Assembly (NCBI GenBank): GCA_037576195.1
Contig: CM075104.1
Location: 2,734,775-2,798,774 of the forward strand
DNA length: 64,000 bases
Reading direction: 5' to 3'
Origin: Phytoseiulus persimilis
Lineage: Eukaryota; Arthropoda; Arachnida; Mesostigmata; Phytoseiidae
The position numbers were made by a program, and so were the translations under genes. The notes beneath the pieces are model-generated. The model had not been told where the DNA came from. It did not search any database and saw nothing but the letters and a program-made list of their open reading frames with translations. This document shows positions 14,624 through 25,923 of the stretch, piece after piece. Numbering within the stretch: position 1 is the first letter of the stretch; every line of letters begins with the position of its first letter.

Positions 14624-17600
14624 TTTGTGCTGTGTTCTAGAAGACGATCGAACACATCCGCAAGAGAAAAACCTCCTCTTAGGCGAAACCCTCTGAGTTT
14701 CATTCTCCCTAGGAACGATGAAGCCCGTCTTCAGTCGATTCCATTCTCAGCGATCTCAGTGAATTTAACGAAAGTTTGGTTCGGGGCCAGCGTTGAGCAG
14801 CACGGATTGATTCGCGAGCTGCCTTTCCGCAGATCCGAAATAGTTCACGGGTTCAGTTCTCGCGAACTTATTTGAGCTCGGGCTCTCCACTCCCAGTCGA
14901 AGGGAAACGGGAAAACTGCGAATCCGACGGCGCGGCCTTCGGAAGGATGTCGATTCCTTCAATTGGCAAGATCTTCGATCGAGCTGAGATCTCGCCGAAG
15001 CTCTGTCGGAGTTATCGGTTATTGTCTGATGGTCTCTCGCGCTATGTCTGCATCTACTTCTTAAGCGGAAAATGTTTTCGAAGAGGATTCCGGCGAGTCG
15101 TGTACAACGACGAAACCTTTTTCCTCCTGGCTCCGACGCGCATCTCTCGACTGCGTGGATCAAAAGTTTGGAGTTTCCATGTCAGGCATTCATGGTCGCA
15201 TCGGCATCCCGTTCCTCTGAAGTCTGATTGGAGTTGGCGTCTTGCGGCCCTAAGCTTGGAGTCATCTTCATTATGCTCCATTCTCTGTGTAGCGACGGAA
15301 CGGCGCTCGTTGCGCTGTTCTAGATTGCGAGGACGCAAGTTCTCCGAGCGGATCAAGGATTCAATTCTAGCGATGAACGAAATTTCGCTCCCTCATCTGT
15401 CCGCCAGGGACTCTTTCGCAATTCCTCGAGCTCCATGTCCCAATTCAGGCTTAAGATCGCTTTAGAGACCTCGGGGTGGCTCCGAAAGCGAGACGAGTTG
15501 TTCGTCTGGACGGAAGAATCGAGCAACGATAAGATGGGAGGCGAGAATCCAGCCTGGAGAGCAGATTGCGTTTGGCACGCATCCGCTCCTCGGAGTCAGT
15601 CAGCTCGAGGTTTCTAGACTATGGAACCGAGAGCGGTTCCGTTCAAGGTCTCGGCGAATTTCAACGACGGCCAACTCATTTTGTTGGAGCTCCCAATCAA
15701 TCAGACTGCCCATCTGCCATGCTCTCGGATGGAAGTTCGTCATTAACTACGGGAACATTAGCGTTTGACCGAAACGGCAACGCATTTGCTTGGGCTCTCG
15801 CGATCCAAGCATGAGCCTTGAGAATTCACCAGGCACACCATACAATGGAAAACGTTGCTCGTTCCAGTGGGGTTGGTTTCCTGCTGGCATCACGGCACTG
15901 ATAGCCTGAAGTCGATACCGGCAGGCCCTCAAAGGAGGGACAGTTCTCCACTGCCTCGACTCGTTTGGTTTTTCTGAACGAGTATTTTGGAGCGGAGCAA
16001 CGATGCTACCAGCTTTTGTATGGGAGAGGCCAGTCAATGCGGAGCATTGGCGTCTCTTCGAGGAGGGCACCGAGGGCGCGAAGGAGGGGCAGCGAGGCTC
16101 TCAATGCTAAATATAGATCGGCACAGAATCTCCGAAAGCTCGCCGCCGCCGCCAAGCCAACGCATCTTGCCGGAACAGAGAAACGGAGACAGGAGACCGA
16201 AAACTAAACGAGGCACTCCAAGGAGAAGGCTTGAGCGAAACTACGCGACAGCCGATAGCTGCGGCACAGTTACCTCAAATCTGGCACCAGGAAACTGGGA
16301 ACAGCTGAAGTTTCGTTCAGACTGTCCGCTGAACCGAATCCAATGACGGCTCGGGCTCAATTATCCCGTTATCGGAGATATTTTCGGGCTGCGAACGGAT
16401 GCGTCTGATCGTCGTCGGAGCCGATCCAGTTGGAAGCGATCGGAAAGATTCTTCTTCGTGCCGCATGTCCGGAACATCTCCGCGAGCACGGCAAGTCTTT
16501 CGGCCGAACAACTGCGCCCGCGTGCGGTTTGCAACTGCATCGCGGCAGACGTTCTGCTTCCTCGAGGACTACTGTTCCGAACGAATGTCCTCCGAGCTTT
16601 TGCTCATGCCCTCTCGTCGGTCCGCTAGCGTGCGCTTCAGCCGTGCCCGCTCGACACAAAGGGATGTAGCGACTTTTCTGTGCGGTTGCCTTGCTGTAGA
16701 GCAGTACGACACGGACCCGGATAGCTTTTGTCCTCCATTTTGGCGCTGATCTGTCTTCAGTTCTTCTTTCAGCGGTATCGTTCAACGCGTTCATACATGC
16801 AACCGCAGCCGCGGCCTCAGCGGGAGTTAGAGGAAGGAATGGTCCGAGGCCGCAGGAACCGTGTGGGAATTCTTCGTTCTTCTTACAGCGAGCCCTTCTC
16901 CGACCGATCGATCGTTCTTCTTTCCCGCTTCGGCGTCTGTGTGGAACCGTTCGCCTCCGGAATAATCGCGCTCAGAGCCGAGTAATCTCCGCTTAGGATG
17001 AAACATCGTTGAATGTCTATGCTTGCAGAGTCGCGTGACAGATGTACCGTTATTCGCTGTAAAAAGCGGGGAGCCCAACTGGGCCCAGAGCCAACTGCGG
17101 CAGAAGCCAGATCGAGTCGGATCGAGATCCACCTGAGAGATGGGACATATCGAGTCCGAGCTCGGTTAGGTTCAATTCAGTTCATTTCGCTCGTATCCGC
17201 CGTGTCATTGTACGTGTTGGACTCGAGAGTTTTGGAGGCCATGCCGTTGTTGTTGCTCGTCCCGACCGTCTGGCGCGGCTCTGCTGATGCAGTCGTTATC
17301 GTAGCCCTAAGTCTCTGCACCGCCCGGTCGAATCGACCCGCGAGGAAACTCTTTTCCATTCCACCGAGTGCCATTTCGAATCGCTCCTGGCGCCAGCGTT
17401 CGTTTCATCTTCTCGTGAGCTCCTCAACTCACTGGGAAGTCCATCGATCCGATCAGCCGTGCAATACAGCGGCGGTCTCGCCCACAGCTCTGCGAAGCTT
17501 CAGACTGTTTCGAACTTGTGACCATGCGCCGTGACGCCAGGCTCCGAGACATGATTGAAGCCGTTTTCCGATCCGACTCCGGACTGTATAATCAGAGAGC

Positions 17601-20600
17601 CGGTCGTCTCGAGAGAGAGAGAGAACGATTATCCGAAGATCGTTCCAGTCAGGATGGTGATACGGTCATCGAAATCTCTGTTCAAGTCCCCACCCGACCC
17701 ACTCAGGAAAATTGCAGAAACAACTCGAAACCTCTATTGATTTCCTCGTTGAGATTCACGGTATGTCTGGAGGTAATCGCTCGAGATCTCTGGAATTCCA
17801 AGAGAATGGATCCGAGCTCCGACAGAGAGAGAACCACCCCCTGTCGGAATGATAGCCTTGTAGTTCCCCGAAATCTGGAGCTGATCGCGACCTTGGAAAC
17901 GCGTTCGACAGTCATGCATTCGTCACATGGACGATCAAAGTGATGAAACCCTTGATGCGCAGTAGCGCATCGCAATTAGCCATTGGATTGAGAGCTTACT
18001 TCTGTGCCGTCACAGTTGAGGAGCCGCGAGCGTTGACAATTTCCATACATGACATCCACGAACGAAGACGTCGCATGCGGCCTCACCGTTACGCGGTTCT
18101 GGCGCATCGTCGGCGTCTATGCATCCAGGCTGCCATCAGCTCCGCATTCCTACGCGGATCGCAGAGGGAAATCGATGAGGAGCGTTCACGGATCCCAAGT
18201 TTCACGCCCGTGGGTGGGTCGAGGCGGTGGCTAGTTGGACACGACGCGAGCCGAGCGGCGAGGCCGGACTGGGAAACTCACTGAGACACGGAAGAATTCA
18301 TTTCCAAGCTTTCGCAGAGGCATCCATCGCTATCTCTCTTCCTGATCGGATGCGCGTCGAAACAGAAAAAAAAGTAGGGACCGATCCGACGCTGAGTCTC
18401 AGAATAAAACAGATTAAACTCCAATCGATAGGAGGATATGCGCGCCGGAACGAAGAGCCGAACAAGTCGTTCGCTTGAGCTCTCGATCGGGAACGTACTC
18501 GAGCGATTCGGATCGGATCGACAACAGGCGTCGGAAATTCGACATCTTCGACGATCGCAAGCTGCGGCGGAAGGATTCCGAAAACGTCAGTCAGTCATCG
18601 CTCACCCGCCTCGCGGACTTTTCGGTGGAAGCAGAATCAGAGAAAAACGCGCACACCGACGGACACAAAAGCGGATTATCGCTCATTCTGAGAGCAACGT
18701 CAAAGCTGTCTGTGGACTGGTGGATGAAAGTGTGTGCCTCCTCCGACGTCATCGACGCTCGAAAAAAAGAAGAACAGAGAACGCCATTTTCGTTGACGTT
18801 CACAAGCTACGCTCTGTGAGTTTCTGCTTGTCATTTCGCAATGATGAACTCGAGCGGCCGAGAGAGGAACAGCACAGAGGGAGAGATATCCCAAGGAGCT
18901 CAGACCTCTGTGACACAACCGTCGCACGAGTCATCGAGCGCAAGTTGTTATTACGAGTTATTTTCCCTGTGCACTCCCCACATTCTTCAGCGAGCCCCCC
19001 CCCCCCTCCCCGATTGACGGCAAGCGGCCCGATCTCTGCGAAATTTCCCATCGGGATAGACGAATTCCCTCTCGATGATATATCCGCGGTCTGGGATTCC
19101 TTTCTGTCTTCGATCACCGGCAATGGTGGTGTTTCCGGAGATCCGCGTGAGAGCGCCCTCAAACTATCTGCAAGTTTCTGACATTCGCTCGCGCGACCCC
19201 AAATTTCCCTTCACTTCCGCTCTGACCTCGCCTGTAACGTGCCTTCTCTTTCCTTCCGCAATTTCCCTCTCACGCAGTCACTCACAGAAGACCAAAGTTT
19301 CATCACAACGGCCTGGACGGTTCGGAACGAATCCGCTTCATAGCGGCAGATGCACAGTAATTTGAGAACGTCATCTCTACAGAGAAGTTATTCCTTTCCG
19401 CGGTCGTCTCCGTGGAGTCCGACGTCGTTGAAACTCCGGCTCGTTCCGTCAATTCCGTCAGAGGCTCTTCGCAGAAGGAACGGCATTCCACGAGCATTGC
19501 CGACCAACGCCACTGGCTTCATACAGTCCATCTTCTCCAAAAGCTGTCTGTTTCTGTGGTGCCGCGCAAGTCTCTTTCCTTTACGGCCTCTTTCAGCTTC
19601 ATACCTTACTTCTGATTTTCCTGCAGGATCGTCGAGGCCGAAGATTACCCGAGCTTCCGTGCTAGGAACGCTCACAAACACCACTCGGATAAACAGTTCC
19701 CAATGATCAGCTTCGTCGACGCGCTAGCGTTGTTGTTAATAAACAGAACCCGCATCCCGACAATCCCTGCGCATGTTATTCGTCCCTTCCTGGGAGGCCG
19801 ACTTATAACACCGGTCCCAGGATCCAAACCCCGGGACCTTTGTGCGGCGTTACCACAACCGGAGCAACTCGCTTGAGTTCGACATCCGAGGGTTCATTGC
19901 GGTTTCTGCTGCTGCTGTTGCTGCAGCTGCTGTTCATGTTGATGACGATGGGTTTGTTGATGCTGTTCGTAGCCTTGCAATAACAGTGATTGAGTTTATC
20001 TTCGGGCATCGTCCTGGACCAACAGGTGAGCTCAATTCCTGGCTCACTGGTTCGCCTTCTTACCCGATGGGCGCCCCCTCCCTAACTTGATGTGCTACTT
20101 AGAATGCAGTGAGTGTATGCTCTCATAATGAATACAGGACTTCCCCATTCAATTGACTCCTGCTCTGTACCACGCTTCCAGTCGATGGAGTTTTTTTTTA
20201 GTTGAGGGAGTCTACGACGAACCAACTACGCGCGATTGTTTCGGTGCACCGAACCAACGAACGAAGCGAGACGATAGGATCTAACTTGAATGACGCTCGC
20301 GTAGATCGAAGACAACGAAGCTGATTGCCGATCACGAAGCGGAGTGCTCGTCGCTCGTTCCATTGCTTCGAAGTGGGATCCGAACGGCTCGTCAAGCCGT
20401 GCGTTCGTCAGCGGGGAGAACAACAGCCCATCGAATCCCAAGAAGCTCCTAGCCCTCCTCTTTCCACGCGAGCCGCCAAGAACTGGCGATCCCAGTGTTG
20501 GGAGGGGAGGGGCATGCCCCCCGGAAGCTCTTCGATCATATTGGGAAGGATGGATAATATTCTACTCTAATGGATGAGAGTATCTCGCAGAGATTCAGTC

Positions 20601-20604
20601 TCAT

Positions 20605-20717
20605 CGGAAACATCCTCACAGGTCCGAACACTAGGTTGCTCGCGTCATGGAAAGCTCGCGACGATTATCATCGTCATCATCATCATATCCCTTGACTTCC
20701 CCCCCCCCCCCCCCCCC
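20605..20717. repeat. Dispersed repeat copy A with ATC tract and poly-C tail
   Basis: Aligns by eye with 40689-40802. Both copies share AACATCCTCA-AGGT-CGA, then AAAGCTCGC-ACGAT, an ATC/ATG-rich tract and a terminal C-rich run, here 19 uninterrupted C. The other copy lies just inside a hAT-like terminus, so this is probably a decayed non-autonomous transposon fragment. Confidence 0.55.
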
Positions 20718-21059
20718 TCACTGAGTACAGCCGGGTAGGCCCCTTGAGCACTGATCACCCCCACTCGCGTTGCGGGTGCTGCACCATGTTTCACGCACAA
20801 TCTCTAGGCGGATCGGGCTCTTCCGAGCCCCGAGTTTTCGACGCATTAGGAAACGCTCGTGTTTTTATGGCATCCCGACGCCAAGAGAAACAAAGTATGG
20901 ATGAGCCGCCTTCAGACCTAACCGAAGTTCACGATGAAAATATCTCTGTACTCACTTTTTATAACCCGTTCGGTGGTGCTGATTTTGTTGGCTTGAGCGG
21001 AGGATCCCGGAGGATTCGCTCCTGAATTAGAGTTCGCGTTGCTGGACATCTTCTAATGG

Positions 21060-21416
21060 ATGCGTTTCAAACTGTTCGTCACGCTGAAGAAATGTTTTCC
21101 GCTAACTCCTCGTCGATTCCTCCTTCTTCGCCTCCTGTGTTTCGTCTCACTTCTGTCTGCCGAGCACGCTGTGTCGATTCCCAGCAAAGTAAACGCTAAA
21201 CTCGACTCGTTCGGCGCTCAGAAACTCGTGTTCTTCGTTCATGGATTGAGTTTCGATAAGCTGCTCATACTTGAGGAGTTTAGTTTTCCTTTCCTGCACT
21301 TCCTCTCCACTTTTTCAGTCTGCGGGGAGCTTGGACCGCGCGTGACAACTAGTATTTTTCCACCTGTAACGGAGAGCAACTTGTTGTTAGAACAGACTAA
21401 AACGCAGACTATGTAA
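21060..21416 (+). CDS. Candidate 118-residue ORF with signal-like N-terminus, unknown
   Basis: An ATG opens a 118-codon frame. Basic residues are followed by a Leu/Phe/Cys/Val-rich segment at about residues 19-32 (RRFLLLRLLCFVSLLSAEHA), which resembles a signal peptide or anchor. The DNA here is strongly C/T-rich, which produces Leu, Phe and Ser by composition alone, so the hydrophobic stretch is weak evidence. No family recognised. Confidence 0.15.
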   Translation: MRFKLFVTLKKCFPLTPRRFLLLRLLCFVSLLSAEHAVSIPSKVNAKLDSFGAQKLVFFVHGLSFDKLLILEEFSFPFLHFLSTFSVCGELGPRVTTSIFPPVTESNLLLEQTKTQTM

Positions 21417-24400
21417 CTATAAATCAACGCGAAGATAAGAGCTTCGCTTGGAAGATGAACTGAGTCGGTTTCGATGTCTCCAAAAGCGATTCATCTCCCT
21501 CTGATACCCGGCACTGCGACGTTGTGTTTTCAACAGGTAGTTACGCTCGAATCAATCTGGGCTCAACCAAGAGATCGTGAGCGGAGAGCTCTTACCAGCT
21601 CCGCTTGGTAGTATTCATGCGTCCCGCGGAACCCACGGCAGTACGGAGCCGTACTTTCACGGCTTGCGAATGTGAATCGTAGCTCAGTACGGTATTTCTC
21701 CCAGGAATGAATCAGGTTTGAACGGTCTGTGTTCCTGGTGGAACAACGGCTCTGTATTTGCCGTGCCTGCGGGGAATATTTCCATCACGCAGTTATCCAG
21801 TCAAAGCCCAAGGATCACCTCGGCTCGATCTGATCGTTTCGAAATCAACGTCGGATGGCAAGAGATTTCCGAGGAGTCGAACATTCACCTCGGAGACCAG
21901 CGATGATGAATGCTTTCGAGGTGGTGAGAGATCTCCTCTCGGACAGTTCAACGCGCACGTCAGAATATTGGAGAGTTGAGACGTTTCGGCTTGCGGGGTC
22001 AAACATAGCCCCCGTTGAGGTCAGGGGAACCTCTAGCAGAGAACTCCCGGCAGGGGAACGAAAACAGCGTTCGAACGCTATACTCCTCCATAGATTTGAC
22101 CGTCTCCGCGGTCAGCTCAATCGAGTGCGGCTTGATAAACAGACAGATGAAAGGAGGTCACCGAAAAAGACAGATAACGGTCAAAGACAAAGATCTAGAG
22201 GTCGTACTTATCTGGCCCCAGGGCAGCGACGAGCCACCTGACCTACTCCGACACACAAACCAACGAGTCGCGCGGGCCGATCGGTGGTACATCGACTACA
22301 CGAGAGTTCAGCCAAGCAAGCAAAACCTCTTGGAAATAATTCAACGCAGGTGTTGTACGACAAACACGCTTTTCAAACAGCGTCGGAGATCATTGAGCGG
22401 TCGATTCCTTGTGGGTTCCGTGTGGCTCTAGTTCTCGGCTAGCTCACTTGGAGCCAAGTTTGCCTCGGGAACAAAAAGAAACGCCGAACAATGGGGATTT
22501 GCAGCTTTCTATGAAGCACATTCGAAGAGATCCAGCGGTTCGGCTTGACTCAAATTCCACCATACGTTCATGTGCGACTGGAAAGTCCGAAAGTCGTGAA
22601 ACAGCCGCTCGCGCGGCCAAGGGATCACCGTTATCGGACTCAGACTATGTGACACGTGAGCGACCTTCTTCCTGATACAACGCGCAGAAAAACACGAAAA
22701 ACGAGAACTTCCTCGCGATCCAGCAGCGTCAACCGTCCCCCACAGAGGAGGTTCAAAAAGCTAGCTGCGCATCAAAGAACGAAAGAAGTATAGGACTGCG
22801 ATGAGAAATCGACTCGGTGCCGCGCCGACAATCAGTGCGTGCAGTTTCCACGGAACGGAGTTGGAATCATCTCGACAACTCGAACACGCGAACACCGAAA
22901 GTAATAGGAGAAAAATCTACGGCAGCCCCCGGAGTGTTTCCGGCTCGCCTCGGTCAGCTGTGGCTCAGGATCGTATCAATCTGCAAAGCAACGCTCCAAG
23001 ATGGGAACCGAAGTCATCTGCGATCGGAGCTGCTCTTTCCGAGGACTGCGTATATCGTCGAATGGAAAACACCGGAGCTGAGAAATGTTCCCTTGGAGGC
23101 TTCGAGGAGGTCGACGGCCAGATGTTCTAGGGAGGACAACGCGATTGAAAACTTACAGCGATTTCAAAACTGCGGTTCCGACTTCTGAGGAAACATCGTT
23201 GAGCCCAGCCCGTCGGAAAGCTCGTCTTTCGTCAGAGGGTCCTTAGTTCGGCTTTCAGGCCGCTTCGTGAACTGGGTGCGAGTCACGGCCCGAAGGCCGG
23301 CAACAAGAGGGCCGGTCGCCGACCAACCGACTGGCAGATAGTCAAGAAAAAGAACGATACCCTGCTTTTCGTCCCTTGTATCGGTCAGTTAGTGGTCGCT
23401 CGTTTCGTTCATTGGCGATTCTGAGATTGCTCGAAGTGCCCACCGCCACCGCTGCCTTCTCAACTCGACAAAGAGAATCAGCGCCGGGCATCGCCGGAAG
23501 CGTGATTTCTCCACTCTTCAAAATGAAGTTCCAAATGTTCCAGACCCTGCGAACGGTGTCTGAGCGACGATGAGAAACCGATATCTTCATTCTGAGAAGC
23601 CCTGAAAGATCTCACCTCGCCAACACGATATTACCGGATGCCGAGAAAAAACCAGTTGAGCGCTTGCCGAATTAGCACCATAAAAACCAATTTGGCCAGT
23701 TCGTGATTCTCGCAATGCAGTGTGAGTTGTCGGTTGAAACCGTGAACTTGTTGGAGTCACGGGTACTCCGAATCAACAGAAATTCCGGACAGGACGAGGA
23801 ACAAACGTCTTCACAGGTTTGAGACGATTTCCAGCTACGCTTAAGAAATTACGACCGAAGTCTGACGGCGCGAGCTGATCATTCAGAGAGTTTTCGCCAT
23901 GATCGGGCGGTGCCTTTGAGAAAATTCACTATTGTGAACTCATTGGTAGTCCCGCAAGGATTCGAATCCACTGTCGGGTCGAGATCGCCAGGTAGGCGCT
24001 GAAGTTGGCAAAACACTCCGTAACTAGGAAAACATGGGCTTCAGAGCGAAAATTCGATTGTCTCGGCGTTCACGACTCCTATTCTTCTGAAGATGCTCAA
24101 TCGGAAAGCTGAAAGGGCTTTTCGAGGCATGGAACCGAGCAAACGATCCAACCGCTGTCTTCCTGATGTTGTAATCAGAGCCAGAATACTCACGGGGATT
24201 CGTGGCAGAGTTGTTGTGCTCCTCCGAAATTCAACGGTTTGACGTTGCTTCAATGATTGTTGTTGATGCGACTCTGCATAGAAATGTTACGGCGGCGCTG
24301 CACTGGGTTGCTGGCTGATTTATTTGGTTATCAGTCACTAGTTTGCTTCACACAGTAGAGCAGGAGCGCTTGCACGACCGCATCCACGCACGCACGCACG

Positions 24401-25078
24401 CACACAAGCACGCAAGAAGAATTCAGCGGACGGTGACTGTGATTCTCGTTGTTGCTGCCGCTGCTGCTGCCGCTGCTCTGGGTGTTAGGTTGCCGCTGCT
24501 TCGGTGGTTTTCAAGTTGTTTGCCGTTGTTGTCACTATCCAGCTGTTGTTGGCGACGACGATCACAAAAATTGGAGAGATTCAGAGAACGGAAGCTTCCC
24601 CGTCAGGACAGATCCACGGAGTGACCGATCAGGCTGATGATAGCGCTTCGAAAACCGCGTTTGTACGTCGGCTGGTTGCGATATCGGCGACAAAGAAATT
24701 GTCCGTTTTCGCGAGCTTCAGTTCAGCCAGCTGGTTCGACCCGCGCCCAGAGACTCTCCGCATTTCTCTCCGGTGACTTGATTGTTGGCTGTTGGGCTTC
24801 TTTTTGTTGGTATTTTGAGTATTTGTTTCACTCGCGCTCACACAGACTGCTGCATCACTCACTCACATCCACACGCACTGCAGATAACCGGGAGATCGAC
24901 GTTGACGCTGTTTTCGCGCACTGAACTTGATTCACAGACGATGATGCTGCGGACGCTTTGCCCGTGGTACGACAGATCTACTACTGATCCCTGTTGTTGT
25001 GGTTCTTGTTGTTACGGCTGTGGTTTCGGCTGATCGCTGCTGATGATGGTCGTCGTTTGAGCGGCGGCAACATCTCAC

Positions 25079-25232
25079 TAACAATCCCCGAAGCACCCGA
25101 AGTTTTCACGGGAGCGCTCGCGGCTACGATGACTTGCTGAGACTTTTCTGCGTTCGGGACGTATTTCACGTCACTGCTTCTGCTACTGCTGCCGCTACTC
25201 GACCAACAGACGGACGGACGACAGACGACAGC
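25079..25232 (-). CDS. Candidate upstream coding exon of calcineurin A
   Basis: On the minus strand a frame open from after a TAA at 25235-25233 runs to a good donor (GTGAGA) that follows ..ASGIV plus one extra base A. The next calcineurin exon (from 2470) begins with GT of a split codon, so the junction codon would be AGT (Ser). The spliced product would read [16 protein letters not shown], a plausible calcineurin N-terminus. Against it, no ATG exists in this open frame, so a further 5' exon joined at an acceptor such as the TAG near 25195 would be needed. The N-terminal segment of calcineurin is also poorly conserved, so similarity cannot confirm it. Inference from splice phase only. Confidence 0.3.
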
Positions 25233-25887
25233 TTAGCACGAACCACTTTCTGCTTTCTCCCTCTCGTGCTGCACAAACAACACGCACACCTCGTCGCGTC
25301 CCCGCCGTACTCGGTCGGCCGTCAGATGTTCGGGATCGTCTTTTTTTGCCAGGCAGGCAGGACTTGAGGAAAACGCTGCCGATGCTACAACTGCCGCCGA
25401 TAGAGGCCAGTCGTCTGTCGCTCTCCAGCCGGTAGTGGTGGTGGTGTCGGTTGTGATGGTGGTGGTGTTGGCGGCGGCGGCGGTAGCGACGGTGATGGTC
25501 GCGCAGCGCGGAATTGTCGAGGGCCCGAGATTTTGTCTCACGCAGGCAGGTACTCACTCACTCACTGGGCGACTTCTGCCCCACGGAACAACCACCGTAT
25601 CGAGAGGGTGCGCTCGTGGCCCGCTTGTGGTGACACTCGGAAACTCCAGATCACGGGGACCCTGTTGGTTCACCTTCCGTGGTATCCTGCCAGAGAACCA
25701 GTCGGTCTCTTGGCTGGCTCAACGGTGTTTTCTCTGCGGCTCCGACTCCAGCTGGAAGATCGGCAGCACTCAGAGCACCGATCGAGACCAATTCACCGGA
25801 CGAGCGAGCCACCTGCTTGTTCGGTGTTTCTTCAGCGAGTTGGTGACCCGTTCGATCGGATGGGATGGTGGGCTGGCCCGGTGGCAG

Positions 25888-25923
25888 GCTAGCTAGCTAG
25901 CTAGCTAACTGACTGACTGACTG
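25888..25923. repeat. (GCTA)5 followed by (ACTG)4 microsatellite
   Basis: Two adjoining perfect tetranucleotide arrays inside the low-complexity region. The GCTA half is self-complementary. Confidence 0.95.

Larger units (their letters stand above)
2471..25078. other. Gene-poor stretch, probable large first intron of calcineurin A
   Basis: No conserved protein, tRNA or complete transposon is recognisable over about 22.6 kb. If the candidate exon ending at 25079 is right, the whole stretch is one intron. It holds scattered poly-C runs (4911-4925, 18995-19006, 20699-20717), an ATC-rich repeat related to one at 40.7 kb, and several open frames of 100-260 codons. Most of the longer frames start at GTG or TTG only and look like chance in GC-rich DNA. 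Two minus-strand ATG frames (5404-5018 and 3853-3608) read like protein but match nothing I know. Confidence 0.45.

Noticed and set aside
18438..19181. 247-codon plus-strand frame and overlapping 114-codon frame
   Set aside because: Overlapping frames in DNA of biased composition. Arg/Ser-heavy, no motif, and the frame passes through a poly-C run.
23941..24010. GGATTCGAATCC resembling a tRNA T-loop (B box)
   Set aside because: The motif is itself palindromic, and neither strand gives a matching acceptor stem or anticodon arm.
25195..25557. His/Arg-rich minus-strand frames in the low-complexity block
   Set aside because: They are direct translations of GGT/GTG/GGC triplet repeats and carry no independent signal.
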